A stretch of 64,000 nucleotides of DNA from Piscicola geometra (Eukaryota > Annelida > Clitellata > Hirudinida > Piscicolidae). Both the position numbers and the translations under genes were made by a program. Positions 12,753 through 24,523 of this stretch are shown here, piece after piece. The stretch's first letter is position 1. The number at the start of each line of letters is the position of its first letter. The notes under the pieces were generated by a model that did not search any database, had not been told where the DNA came from, and was given only the letters and a program-made list of their open reading frames with translations. The stretch spans positions 8,456,179 to 8,520,178 of the forward strand of contig OX030963.1 of the NCBI GenBank assembly GCA_943735955.1, given 5' to 3'.

Positions 12753-13260
12753 TTATTAATTCCACGATTAAAAATTTTAATCGCCATTAATCGTTCGATA
12801 AAAAATTTTAATCGTGCGTTAACCGTATTTTAACGCAATGTTTTCAGAATATTTGACATTAGTATAAAATAGTAATTTTTTTAAAAATTATTAAAAATGT
12901 TATATAAATTTTATCAAAATTTATTTATAAAAGTAATCTCCATTTGAAAGAAAAAAAGAATCCATAAAAGATAAAAAATCCAATTGCAAACAAGCAAAAA
13001 AAATTTTCAACATGGGATCTAACGAGACTCTTTTCTTGCTAACTATGTGTCTTGACAAGCTGAATAGACTTCACATGGAATTGTGCTTTTATGAAATGAC
13101 AAGTACTTTCTTGCCAGTTTCGCTAGAGCCGGATATGCCTCTTCGTGTTGTTGCCACCAAAAAAGAAGACAACTCTCAAAGCCTACCTCAGATTCTTTTC
13201 TATAACGTTTAATAATTGACTTAGTAATCATTCAGAATCTGAAGTTACGAATGTTTGTTG
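12753..13260 (-). mobile_element. hAT remnant, minus-strand copy
   Basis: The minus strand carries the same dimerisation-domain segment as 5492-5806 (WWQQHEEAYPALAKLARKYL), with a cysteine-to-valine drift and frame damage after the PCE box. The hAT terminal sequence with GATTAAAAATTTTAATCG lies at 12761-12815. It is non-functional. Confidence 0.7.
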
Positions 13261-13429
13261 TCTTGTGCAAGAGCGCAACCAGCAAAAAATGCTGGAGGGG
13301 CTCAACTTTAGTTAAAAAAAATAATTTTTTTTACCCATTTACCGCTGCTTTTGCGTTTTTGCAGCATCAGTTTTTATATTTTTTTGCTGTTTTAATACCG
13401 AGTATTTTCACATATTTTGTACAAAAAAT

Positions 13430-14060
13430 TTTAAATTTTAATTTCATAAGTTAAATTTTAATTTCATAAGTTAAATTTTAATTTCATAAGTTAAATTTTA
13501 ATTTCATAAGTTAAATTTTAATTTCATAAGTTAAATTTCAATTTGTTAAATTTTAATTTGTTAAATTTCAATTTGTTAAATTTCAATTTGTTAAATTTCA
13601 ATTTGTTAAATTTCAATTTTTTAAATTTCAATTTTTTAAATTTCAATTTTTTAAATTTCAATTTGTTAAATTTCAATTTGTTAAATTTCAATTTGTTAAA
13701 TTTTAATTTGTTAAATTTTAATTTCATAAGTTAAATTTCAATTTGTTAAATTTTAATTTCATAAGTTAAATTTCAATTTGTTAAATTTTAATTTCATAAG
13801 TTAAATTTCAATTTGTTAAATTTTAATTTCATAAGTTAAATTTCAATTTGTTAAATTTTAATTTCATAAGTTAAATTTCAATTTGTTAAATTTTAATTTC
13901 ATAAGTTAAATTTCAATTTGTTAAATTTTAATTTCATAAGTTAAATTTCAATTTGTTAAATTTTAATTTCATAAGTTAAATTTCAATTTGTTAAATTTTA
14001 ATTTCATAAGTTAAATTTCAATTTGTTAAATTTTAATTTCTTAAGTTAAATTTCAATTTT
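13430..14060. repeat. AT-rich minisatellite built on TTAAATTTYAATTT
   Basis: Units alternate between AATTTCATAAGTTAAATTT and AATTTGTTAAATTT, giving local periods of about 15 and 35 bp. Open frames on both strands are artefacts. Confidence 0.93.
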
Positions 14061-14625
14061 TAAATTTATAATTATTTATTTCCTGTTCACATTTATAATT
14101 TTTCAAAAAAATCTTTCTTCGCTTAGATACTTTTTCTATTTTTTTCGTTCGATTTTAATAATTTTATACAAATTTAGTTTTAATTTCTAGGTGAAAAGAT
14201 AGTTAATACTTAAATTAGATTTTTTTTTTCAAAATAACTTGTAAAACGTTTTCAATGCTTTTAAAAATCAATGTTGCATTTTCGCAACTTTGACATAATA
14301 TGATTTCATATGATTTTTATAAGCCTAGTCATTCATTACAATAGTTATTATGAAAATAATACAATTATTATTTTAATGTTAATGTATTATGAAATTTATA
14401 AAATTAAAAGTTGACTTTTGTAGATGAATTCATATATTTTGAAAAAAATTTGGATCTCCGCGCTTGGAGACCCCCACCTTCATACAAACATATACCCATA
14501 CGTTTATAAGTAGTTTGATTGGCCCAGCGTTAATACATGCATGACTTCGATTGGTCACTATTTGTGTTAAAACATGACTAAAACATATATTACGCAGCTT
14601 AACATTTTTAAGATTAACATTTAAA
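14061..14625. other. AT-rich sequence containing one arm of a distant inverted repeat
   Basis: 14450-14510 (GGATCTCCGCGCTTGGAGAC and neighbours) is repeated inverted at 20993-21053. A GTTGCATTTTCGCAAC-like segment near 14273 also has an inverted counterpart near 21350. No coding sequence is seen. This probably belongs to a decayed transposon that spans to about 21.5 kb. Confidence 0.5.
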
Positions 14626-15700
14626 TCCTACCTTTCTGAGCGAACTTCCTATGTATCAATTGAATCTTCTCGTTCTTCTTCTGTTTCTTTATCTTATGGT
14701 GTTCCACAGGGCTCAATCCTTGGTCCCTTACTTTTTATTCTTTATACTTCGGAACTTCCTAATATTATTTCGTCATCTTCTTTAAACAGTCAAATTTATG
14801 CTGACGACTCCTATATTTATACATCTTTCACTGACTCTTCTCTTGACCTTACTGTTAATAAAATAACTCTCTGTCTTCAATCTATAATCTCTTGGGCTTC
14901 TTCTATGTTTCTCAAACTTAATCCGGACAAATTTGAACTCATATATTTCAATAAAAAATCAAAGTCTTTACTATCTCTTCCTTCTTTAGTTTTGCCTCCC
15001 CCCTCTTCACTCTCTCTAAACCCTTCCTCTTCCATTCGTAGCCTTGGTTTTATTTTTGATTCTAACTTGTCTTTAGCTCCTCAAATTCTATCTGTCTCTA
15101 AATCTTGCTACTTCCACATTCGTCGTATTAAACAGCTTCTTCCTTTTCTCGATGATCCTACCTTGCAACTTCTTGTATCTTCTCTAGTTCTCTCCAGGAT
15201 TGATTATTGCAACTCTATTTACTATGGTCTCCCTGATACTACTTTAGCTCCTCTAAATAAAACCTTTAATTGTGCTGCTCGTCTTGTTGCTCGTGCTCCT
15301 AAGTTTTCTCACATTTCTCCTTATCTTCGTTTGTTACATTGGTTACCTTTTAGATCTAGAGTGACTTTTAAAATATGTTTAAATATGTTTAAAATTCATA
15401 ACTGTAATGCTCCAATCTATCTTAAAAATCTAATTAAACAACCCTCTAAATCTGGTCTAAGATCATCTACCTTTAATCGTTCTTTTCGTTTTCCAGTTAA
15501 ACACTCTTTTGCTAAAAGTTCTTTTTCTTACTGTGGTCCTCTTTTATGGAATTCTTTACCTTCTTCTTTAACTTCAACTAAGTCACTCAAAACTTTCCGT
15601 CGAGGCCTGAAGACGTACTTGTTTGGAACGTGATGGCTGAGCGCTTTTGTTCGCTTAGTAAAGGGCGCTATATAAATTATTAGTGATTGATTGAACATTT
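14626..15700 (+). mobile_element. 5'-truncated LINE, copy B
   Basis: The coding frame is open from 14626 to the TGA at 15633 and covers the distal half of a reverse transcriptase (YGVPQGSILGPLLFILY, QIYADDSYIY) and its C-terminal region ending FRRGLKTYLFGT. A short 3' UTR with GGGCGCTATATAAATTATTA leads to a brief GATTGATTG tail. AACATTT occurs at both edges (14617-14623 and near 15696), a possible target-site duplication. It belongs to a different family from the LINE at 7.6-11.8 kb and is about 98% identical by eye to copy C at 38.3 kb. Confidence 0.9.
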
Positions 15701-16590
15701 TATTGCTAACGGCACTGTTTATTTACTAATATCAGCTGATGTATGTAAGACATAATGGAAATAATTATAAATAAAGGCGGCCATATTTTTTTATATATTT
15801 CGGCTGATACGAGATATATCGTAAAATGAACAATAATTCTGGCTTATTTACTTCTAGAATATTATTATACCTAAATAAAAAAGATAGAAACAAAGTCGAA
15901 AAAATTCCATCGAAAGATTTATTGCTCTAATTTGCAGCATATCCTTTCAGCTTTAACAAATTTAAATCTGTTCACATGTCGTTTAAAAATTAAGTTTTTA
16001 CTAATTTATTAAACTCGAAATGTTAAAAATTTAGAAATATTATGTGAAATTGTTCACTAAAAAAACGTTGGCATAATATTGGTCAGAGGACTAAAAGTCA
16101 TCAGAATGTTTTACTAATAATATGTGGGTAAATGTTTCATAATTTTAAAGTATTTTCTCTTGCCTATCAACAGTCAGAATATTCCTTCTTGGATAGTCCT
16201 GACATGTTTTATTTTAATTCTTATTTGGATCTGTTTAACATTTCTGCCGCAAACAACTCGAATATCGCCCATTCAATTCCTATTGGTTGGAAAAAAATAT
16301 ACCTAAAATTTGTTTGCATAACGTTGAAAATAAACGGACTTATTATATTTTAATGCATCAAATTTTTAGTTAGACGATTTTAGACAATTATGTTTACATT
16401 TTCCATAAACGGACTTAAAAATTGAATAATTAAAATAAGAAAAAAAATTTAGTTTTACTTTTACTTTTTCGTTTCAAAAATAATTAATGTTTTTATTTTC
16501 GTTTTCGTGGAACGATTATTCAGAATTGTCGTTTTCGTTTTCTTTACGAAAATAACACTGGTTTGTAGTCTTAGTTCTTGAGTACGCAGT
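15701..16590. other. AT-rich stretch, no recognised gene
   Basis: Only short open frames are present (for example 16132-16353), without homology that I recognise. A pyrimidine tract and CAACAG near 16172 could be an acceptor, but nothing supports an exon. Confidence 0.3.
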
Positions 16591-16595
16591 AAAAA

Positions 16596-17366
16596 ATGAA
16601 TATCCAAACTATTTCAAATTTTGACAAGGAGACGGCCATAAGGTTTTTGCAGAGACACGGAGTGTTACATAGAGTTCGATTATGCAAAAATAATCATCAA
16701 ATGAATCTAACACAAGAAAGGTGGAGCTGCAGTAAAGCTCAGTGCAGGCAAAAATTTTCCTCCGCAAAGGTATTTTGTTGGAGAACTCCAACTTGGAATT
16801 TAGGAAAATTATATTACTTTTTTATAGTTGGGCAACCAACCAAAGTACCACAAAGTTTTGCCTTAATGAGATAGGCATTAGTCGCAAGACGTCTGTGGAC
16901 TGGAAGAACTTCATCCGTGAAGTCTGCGTCTGGAGGATGGTGAAGACTCCAACAATAATAGGGGACCAGGTCTACACGTCGAGATTGACGAGACCCTCAT
17001 CTCTCGTCGCAAGCACCACAAAGGCAGAATCCTTCCTCAGCAATGGGTCTTTGGAGGGATATGCAGAGAGACTAAAGAAGTGTTTCTCTATGCAGTGCCG
17101 AATCGGACTGCAGGCACTCTGCTGGGTGCCATCAAGGCCTGCATTGCTCCCGGCTCAATCATTCTTTCAGACATGTGGGCTTCATATAACAGAATAGAAA
17201 AGATTGATGGAATGAATTATAGGCACATGACTGTAAATCATTCCACTAACTTTGTTGACTATACAACTGAAGCCCACACACAGACTATCGAGAGTTTGTG
17301 AAACAAGCTGAAAGAAGGAATAGGAAAGAAGCAGGAACTGCTAGAAGTCTGCTGGACAGCTATCTA
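16596..17366 (+). pseudogene. Merlin-family (IS1016/ISXO2-like DDE) transposase, frameshifted
   Basis: The expected order is readable only by changing frame. A zinc-ribbon-like N-terminus (RWSCSKAQCRQKFS) is followed by a helical linker (ISRKTSVDWKNFIREVC) and the first catalytic Asp in EIDETLISRRKHHKG. WVFGGI, the second Asp in ILSDMWASY, VNHSTNFVD and the final Glu in HTQTIESL complete the set. The last Trp codon of the conserved ESLW is a TGA here. At least two frameshifts plus this stop make it inactive. The downstream end is cut by the inverted-repeat element at 17367. Confidence 0.85.
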
Positions 17367-17423
17367 GGAATTGCAGTCGATTCACCCCATAACCGATTCA
17401 CCCCTTAAAATAGTTGAAAACGG

Positions 17424-17900
17424 ACTTTTTTAAATAAAAATTTTAATATAAAATAAATTTTAAATATAAAATAAAATTGTAAATATAAAATAAAATTGTA
17501 AATAAATAATAAAATTGTAAATATAAAATTGTAAATAAATAATAAAATTGTAAATATAAAATAAAATTGTAAATATAAAATAAAATTGTAAATAAATAAT
17601 AAAATTGTAAATATAAAATTGTAAATATAAAATAAAAGTTAAAAGATAAAATAAAAGTTTAAATATAAAATAAAAGTTAAAAGATAAAATAAAAGTTTAA
17701 ATATAAAATAAAAGTTTATATATAAAATAAAAGTTTAAATATAAAATAACATTTTAAATAAAAAATAACATTTTAAATAAAAAATAACATTTTAAATAAA
17801 AAATAAAATTTCAAATAAAAAATAAAATTTCAAATAAAAAATAAAATCTAAAACATAAAATAAAATTTTAAATATAAAATAATTTATTAAATTCAAAATA
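17424..17900. repeat. A-rich minisatellite family (AAATATAAAATAAAATTGT-type)
   Basis: Successive blocks drift gradually in sequence: AAATAAAATTGT, then AAATAAAAGTTT, then AAATAACATTTT, then AAATAAAATTTC. This is progressive turnover within one array inside the TIR element. Confidence 0.9.
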
Positions 17901-18630
17901 CTTTATCAAAACAAAATATTGAATAAAAAATAAATTATTCAACACAAAATAAATTACTAAATACAAGACACTCTTTTCAACCAATTCATTTTATGGTTGT
18001 AGTTTATGACAGCCTTTGGACAAAATGAACCTTGAGGAATGATTCTTTTAAGAGTTAATTGAACTTTTTAGCAAGTAAAAGCGAAGCATACATTGGTAAT
18101 TTTTAACATGGGGCAGATCATGCAGTTGATTAGGAATTGATTAGGAAGTGAGGAAAAAACAGACTATTTTTAAAGGACATATAAAAACGGTGCTTTTTTC
18201 TCTTTCTTATCTATTTTCTTTGCAATCAGTTGACTTGAATCGTCCATCCTGCACATATCTCACTTCTACTGAATTTAGACATTTTTGCACATTTCCCAGT
18301 TTTTAGGCAATTCTTACCCGTATCTCACATCTCATGATAATTGTGAGAGAACTATGTATTAGTTTGGTTCCAACCTTGTTTATTTTGTCGAAAAAATAAA
18401 ATTCCGGTTAAAAGTACACTAGCATACTGAAAGTAAACAACGAATATATATATCTGCCATTAATGGAGATTTCGTTAATAGATTAACCTGGCTTCTATTT
18501 TTTCTATGAATCATAAATTGAAAATATCTCCAAAATAATTATTTATTTGACAAAAAACACAAAAACATTTTTTCTTTTAAAAACCAATTCATGATATTAA
18601 ATTGTCATTATTCAATAACAAGTTATTCAA
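17901..18630. other. unique AT-rich interior of the TIR element
   Basis: There is no open frame of note. It separates the two minisatellite blocks. Confidence 0.4.
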
Positions 18631-19085
18631 TATAAAATATACTATATAAAATATACTATATAAAATATACTATATAAAATATACTAAATAAAATATACTA
18701 TATAAAATATACTAAATAAAATATACTATATAAAATATACTATATAAAATATACTATATAAAATATACTATATAAAATATACTATATAAAATATACTATA
18801 TAAAATATACTATATAAATTATACTATATAAAATATACTATATAAAATATACTATATAAAATATACTATATAAAATATACTATATAAAATATACTATATA
18901 AAATATACTATATAAAATATACTATATAAAATATACTATATAAAATATACTATATAAAATATACTATATAAAATATACTATATAAAATATACTATATAAA
19001 ATATACTATATAAAATATACTATATAAAATATACTATATAAAATATACTATATAAAATATAATATATAAAATATACTATATAAAA
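18631..19085. repeat. 13-bp minisatellite (AAATATACTATAT)n
   Basis: About 34 nearly identical units of AAATATACTATAT, with rare AAATATACTAAAT variants near the start. Confidence 0.95.
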
Positions 19086-19505
19086 TATATTATATAAAAT
19101 ATAAATATGAATATAAATATACTATATAAAATATAAATATGAATATGAATATACTATATAAAATATAAATATGAATATAAATATACTGGTATAAATATAA
19201 ATATACTGGTATAAATATAAATATACTGGTATAAATATAAATATACTGGTATAAATATAAATATACTGGTATAAATATAAACATACTATAAAAAATATAA
19301 ATATGCTATATAAAATATAAATATACTATTAATAATATAAATATGTAATATAAAATATAAATATGTAATATAAAATATAAATATGTAATATAAAATATAA
19401 ATATGTAATATAAAATATAAATATGTAATATAAAATATAAATATGTAATATAAAATATAAATATGTAATATAAAATATAAATATGTAATATAAAATATAA
19501 ATATA
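19086..19505. repeat. 20-bp and related AT minisatellites
   Basis: A block of ATACTGGTATAAATATAAAT (19185-19285) is followed by ATGTAATATAAAATATAAAT (19340-19500). Both look like derivatives of the preceding 13-bp repeat. Confidence 0.92.
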
Positions 19506-19676
19506 TTATTACTATAATTATTTAAAATATAATATTGAGGGGTGGATCGGTCAAGGGATGAATCGACTGCAACTCCATAAATATAACTGCACTTTTTCAG
19601 AAATAACAAGTTTTGGATCTTTTTACAATGCGCATACAAACAAACCGTTGATTTCCGTGATGGCCAATCAAAGCTA

Positions 19677-19970
19677 TTTATTTTATAATTATCTATTTAT
19701 TTTATAATTATTTATTTATTTTATAATTATCTATTTGTTTTATAATTATCTATTTATTTTATAATTATCTATTTATTTTATAATTATCTATTTATTTTAT
19801 AATTATCTATTTATTTTATAATTATCTATTTATTTTATAATTATCTATTTATTTTATAATTATCTATTTGTTTTATAATTATCTATTTATTTTATAATTA
19901 TCTATTTATTTTATAATTATCTATTTATTTTATAATTATCTATTTATTTTATAATTATCTATTTTTTTCT
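19677..19970. repeat. 19-bp minisatellite (TCTATTTATTTTATAATTA)n
   Basis: About 15 units with occasional TTTGTTTTAT variants. Confidence 0.94.
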
Positions 19971-20036
19971 CCGGGAGGTTTTTGTAGAAGGTATTTATCC
20001 GAAGGCTTTTTCTCCGTGAGGCTTTTTGTCCGTTCC
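19970..20036. repeat. GGCTTTTTCTCC-type short repeat cluster
   Basis: The phrases TCTCCGGGAGG, GTAGAAGGTATTTATCCGAA and GGCTTTTTCTCCGTGAGG are repeated almost word for word at 35316-35415, so this is a dispersed repeat family. Confidence 0.7.
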
Positions 20037-20039
20037 CCG

Positions 20040-20176
20040 GGCCCATATAGGCTGCCCATATAGTTGCCCATATAGCCCATATGGGACCCACTTAATTCGG
20101 TGTAGCATTTTGACATGGGTCCCATATGGGCTGCCCATATGGGGCCCATATAGTTGCCCTATATGGGTCCCATATG
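20040..20176. repeat. cluster of GCCCATATGGG-like palindromes
   Basis: About ten copies of CCCATATRG or GGGCCCATATAG-type motifs occur in 135 bp. Several are self-complementary (CCCATATGGG), so both strands look alike. Confidence 0.8.
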
Positions 20177-21500
20177 GAATGTTCACTGGGTTATCAAGAA
20201 GTTCATAATAATGTATTCATATCCCCAATTCTCACTATCAGAATCAGGAAAATTGATCTTATTTCATTAATTGAAAAGCTTCATTAAACATATTATTAGA
20301 CGGAGCTTATATCAAAATATTTTTCAAACATTGCCTTATTCAATGAATAATATGAAACAACTTTAAAATATACTGTCAAGTCGTGACACCTAATATAATA
20401 TAATAAGAATCGGGGAATTTTGTGATAACGTCAGGGTATGCATGATAGGATATGTTGATAATGTTTTATAAAAAAGAAGCATAAGAGCCCGATTTTATAA
20501 ATTTTTCTTCCTATACCCATGAACTGTATTAATACAAAATTAGAAATTTAGTACTCACCTGTTTCTTGATAAATCACAATGATCAGAGGGAAAAAAACGC
20601 TAGAATCAGAAGTGAGAAATTGTCAAAAATAACAAAATAGCCGGAAGCTGATATAAAATAATGTTTTTAAAAGTTGAGAGTAGCAAAACCACGTCTTTAA
20701 ATAAGCCTACGACTGAATAAATCAAACCGGATAGAACTAACTAATACATAGATTTAATTATTTAATATTAAAGCAAATTTATGACATGCGTTTTTAGTCT
20801 ATTTTTAACTTTTGAATAGCTAGAAAGTATAATATAGTAATATTTATTATAAATGTTTTACATGGATAATATTTTTATATTCCTTTTCTTTAAAAAAAAT
20901 GCATCCAGTCTTTGATACAATTTTCCATTCTTTTGAAAAACAAGTAAGACACGGAAAATCGTAAGTATGTAATCGATTCTGGATTTGCCAATGAGTATAT
21001 GTTTGTATGAAGGTGGGGGTCTCCAAGCGCGGAGATCCAAAAATTCAAAACCGCAAAAGCTGAAGAGAATATAATTTTTAACTTCTCGTGGATTGATTAT
21101 AAAATTAAAATAAAGATAACATTGAAACAGCACGACAGTTTATGAGTGCTGTTGTAATTCACCTTAAATAAGTTAGTTTGTTGTAATTAAAATTATTACT
21201 ATTATTATAACTAATAAAATAATTAGAAGTCATAATTTTATCTAACTATTTGCAATTTAAATTTATTTCTGTTTTAATAAATGTGGTTTGAATAAATTTA
21301 TTTATGATTTTTTACTACACAGAAGTATGTCACACTTCCCGCTCATGTTGCGTTTTCGCAACATTTATCCCTAATAAAACTTATGAAATAATTGTTTTCA
21401 ATTTTGCTTGAGTTATTATTATAACCATATAATGCAAGCTTAAATGTAAAATTCATGTTAACTTTTTTTCTGGATAGCGGCGGTAAATGGGCTAAATGAA
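20177..21500. other. AT-rich sequence with the second arm of a long-range inverted repeat
   Basis: 20993-21053 is the inverted copy of 14450-14510. Near 21477-21492 a GCGGCGGTAAATGGGCT segment is the inverted counterpart of CCCATTTACCGCTGC at 13336-13350. No coding sequence is recognised. Confidence 0.5.
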
Positions 21501-21509
21501 AACTACTAA

Positions 21510-22000
21510 TTATAATTGATACAGAATTGATACAGAATTAAGATAGTTTATTAATGATACAAAAACAAAACTTAGAGTTACGTCATCAGTTTGAGAATAT
21601 CTTTTCACTATTTCATTTACTGGAAGAAGTGCAGTAGCTGTTTTGGTAGCAGATATTCTCAAACAAGCTTTGCAAACGACGAGCAGATACAGTCGTCCTA
21701 AGATGAATTTTAATAAACCAAAGTTTAGAAAAGGCTCTTTCTGCATCTGATCAAGTAACTGGCAATATCGAGCATATAGTGCAACTCGGGTTGAAGGCTT
21801 GTGACTCAAAAGAGTTCTTGCAGTTCGATACATGCAATGAGATCAGACTGATCCGCAGGTAAACCTGTTGATGGGATTTTGAGCTGTCTTTGCACAGTAT
21901 CAGCATCCTTTCCATGAAGATGGGATAATTCTGAAAGCTCGGGAGTTATTTTGTCTATCTGCGTTGTTTTTTATATACTGTGTCATGGCTGGAAAAATTT
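21510..22000 (-). pseudogene. hAT transposase remnant of a second family (dimerisation region)
   Basis: On the minus strand the segment DAERAFSKLWFIKIHLRTTV and the following RRLQSL match the SEAERSFSKLK...LRSTM region of hAT proteins of the ZMYM/DUF4371 type. An upstream helical segment (ELSELSHLHGKDADTVQRQL) lies near 21870-21960. Stops and frame changes disrupt it. Confidence 0.6.
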
Positions 22001-22189
22001 ACATATGAAAAATGTAAAGATTTAAGAGTGTAGTTAAGGTCTAGTGGTGCTCTAATTCTTTTCAGTCTTTGTGACATGTTAGTGTTATTTTGGTGGGATC
22101 TCTATGTTCTGTGTTGATATATGAAATGTTTCGTGAGTAAAGACCCGATGACCATCCAGAGCAAATATGGCATGTTGAAAAATTCATTA

Positions 22190-23160
22190 CCCCCTTCTCC
22201 CCTAGTTAGGTTTAGCGGTTTGTATAAGAGTTAAGGTTATATAAATAAAAACAAATTTATATGAAAATATTAGAGCTTTTCCACGATTAAAAATATTAAA
22301 CGCCGTTACTCATATTTTAATGCAATGTTTTTAGCATATTTAACATTAGTAAAAAATAGTATTCAAATTTTGTTTCTTTAAAAATGTAATAAAATTTTAT
22401 CAACTTTTTTTCAAAGTAATCAACATTTTAAAGAAAAAAATCAATAAATAATGAAAAATACAATTGTCACACATCATTTTATCAGATTTTGTAAATAAAA
22501 GTACTTCCTATTTAAAGTAAAATTGAATTCCTAAATAATAAAAAATGCAATTGTCACCCATCCTTATCTAAAGAGACTTTTTTCTTGCTAACTATGTGTC
22601 TTGACGAGCTGAATAGACGTTCACATGGAACTGTACTGGCAGAAGATGACAAGTACTTTCTTGCCAGTTTCGCAAGAGCCGGATATGCCCCTTTGTGTTG
22701 TTGTCACCAAACAAGAAGAAAACTCTTAAAGCCTACCTCAGATTTTTTTCTATAACTTTTAATGATTGACTTAGTAATCAATGAAGATCTTCATCTTCCG
22801 AATCTGAAGTTTCATATATTTGTAGTCTTTTGTTTGGTGAAGGCTGTATAGTTTTTGAGGTTTTTTTTCTTCTTATAGTTTCTTCAACTTATTCATTTTT
22901 ATGTAAACATTTAAATTTTTTAAATCGGGGGTCTAACGATGTGGCAATTTTTGACCAATGGATATTCTGATTATTCATTCTCTGCTCCAAATTGGAAAGA
23001 CATTTTGTGTGTGAAACGACTGACATAAGCTGGATCATCTTCTGGAGTGCATAGTTCTTGTGTAAGTGACAAATTGCAAATAAGACTATTGAAAATATCA
23101 AGTATTTTTCACCCCTTGGAAGTTCTGTTACAAATCTTCAATAAATAAGAAATTTTTTGA
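22190..23160 (-). mobile_element. hAT remnant, minus-strand copy related to 4937-6195
   Basis: The minus strand shows TSLDPRFKKFKC near 22900-22950, then a degraded dimerisation region near 22570-22800. The terminal and flank sequence at 22203-22300 is the inverse of 6090-6195. Frames are broken in several places. Confidence 0.7.
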
Positions 23161-23263
23161 TGAAATGCAATTTTTCCCATTTGTTTGTTGACTGTAAATT
23201 AGTAGTGTTTGTCTTCGCTTGCTGACAATGTAACCAAATTAGTCTTTATGCTGCGATATGGTG

Positions 23264-23572
23264 CATAAATCTCATCACGGTATGAGTGGACATCTCATCA
23301 CAGTATGAGTGAACATCTCATCATGGTATGAGTAGACATCTCAATACGATATGAGTGGACATCTCATCACGGTATGAGTGAATATCTCATCACAGTAATG
23401 GTAGACATCTCATCACGATATGAGTGGACATCTCATCACGGTATGAGTGGACATCTCATCACGGTATGAGTGAATATCTCATCATGGTATGAGTGAATAT
23501 CTCATCACAGTAATGGTAGACATCTCATCACGGTATGAGTGGACATCTCATCACAGTATGAGTGGATATCTT
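23264..23572. repeat. 23-bp minisatellite (CATCTCATCACGGTATGAGTGGA)n-type, about 13 units
   Basis: Units carry CATCTCATCACGGTATGAG with G/A and T/C substitutions and a GTAATGG variant. There are no variable spacers, so it is a simple tandem repeat. Confidence 0.93.
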
Positions 23573-23599
23573 TTGCCCTTTATTGCGTTGAGGGCCAAT

Positions 23600-23868
23600 G
23601 TTGTTCTGTGATTTTCAATGATGATGATGATGATGAAGAAGAAAAAGAAGATGAAGAAGAAGATAATGATGATGATGATGATGATGATGATGGCGTAGAT
23701 GATTGCAGTGGTGAACAAATTTTACTTATTCACCAGTGTCTAACCCTCTTGCATGGTCTTAATATCAAAGATTTGTTGGTACCTTTTCCGTTCTTTATAT
23801 TTCCAAGCCCAGTTAAAACAAGTTTTCTAACGTTTTTTTGTGCGCCTTGTCGACTTGGATGACCAGAG
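23600..23868. other. GAT/GAA-rich tract and possible coding remnant
   Basis: The plus frame reads an Asp/Glu run over (GAT)n then EQILLIHQCLTLLHGLNIKD, a helical-looking segment that may belong to the exon-like blocks downstream. No reliable splice sites were defined. Confidence 0.25.
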
Positions 23869-23971
23869 AAAAGTAGACTGAGCTTAACTTCGCAAATCAT
23901 CTGGTGTGCATTGTCGAGACTGGCCAACGAGACATTAAGGGAACCAGTTGTGCCTGAAACTCTGCTCAGGT
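23869..23971 (+). CDS. putative exon of an unidentified plus-strand gene (helical protein)
   Basis: After GATGACCAG an open frame reads SQIIWCALSRLANETL then REPVVPETLLR. It is followed by CTCAG|GTGGGT or TGG|GTGTGT as donor candidates. Composition and codon choice resemble the exon-like blocks at 24137 and 26613. No family is recognised, and strand and boundaries are inferred from splice dinucleotides only. Confidence 0.35.
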
Positions 23972-24136
23972 GGGTGTGTTCTGAAGGCTTGTTGAAACCC
24001 TGTTTAGCGCACCCTAACTCAATTTGTAACGCTATTTTGTTGTCTTTAGTTTTTGAATTTGAAATGAGTGAGTACAGTTAAGCAGGTTTTAACTTTATAA
24101 GTTCCTCTCTGTGTGTTTTGAAAAAAATTGTTAGAG

Positions 24137-24340
24137 ATTTATCATCTTGATACTCTCCACGTTGTGCAGTTGAACTTGCAAGGTGCTTCAACTTATCATT
24201 CTGTTTTGGCCTTGGCTCAAAGTGTGCATGGTCGTCTTGAGCGTCTTGCGGAGTTCTCCAAGCATGACTTGTCTTGCCTTACAGTGCTCCTCTCAGATCT
24301 CTGCAGTGGGTTTCATCGCGTTCTAAAACAACCAGTAGAC
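24137..24340 (+). CDS. putative exon of the same unidentified gene
   Basis: The open frame reads YHLDTLHVVQLNLQGAS, then HGRLERLAEFSKHDLSCL and a leucine-rich helix. Two acceptors are possible in the same phase, at GTTAGAG (start 24137) and GTTGTGCAG (start 24170). The 3' end is unclear. The content looks like an alpha-helical repeat protein. I cannot name it. Confidence 0.3.
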
Positions 24341-24523
24341 CTTGGACGCAAGTGCTTCTTGCTTCTTTTTGTCAGAATTCTTTTTTGTGAAAGCAGCGTA
24401 ATCATTCGATACATTCTCTTCTTTTCCAGTTTGTTTTGTTTTTAGATTGAAAGGATAGCTCTGCTTTTTTTCTTATAGTGGGTCTAATGCAGGGAGTCCC
24501 TGCATGACTGGCTGCATTGCTTC

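Larger units (their letters stand above)
17367..19576. mobile_element. 2.2-kb non-autonomous TIR element filled with AT-rich minisatellites
   Basis: The left end (17367-17410) contains TTGCAGTCGATTCACCCC followed by AACCGATTCACCCCTTA. The right end (19534-19576) is its imperfect reverse complement. Everything between is AT-rich, mostly tandem repeats, with no transposase. The element interrupts or abuts the 3' end of the Merlin pseudogene. No convincing target-site duplication is visible. Confidence 0.7.

Noticed and set aside
16124..16353. Possible exon after CAACAG near 16172
   Set aside because: Open frame is short, composition is as AT-rich as the surroundings, and no partner exon was found.
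20858..21133. 91-residue minus-strand frame
   Set aside because: AT-rich low-complexity residues (Phe/Ile/Lys/Leu). It overlaps the inverted-repeat arm and has no homology that I recognise.
23264..23572. CRISPR-like array
   Set aside because: Repeats are contiguous with no unique spacers and the context is eukaryotic.
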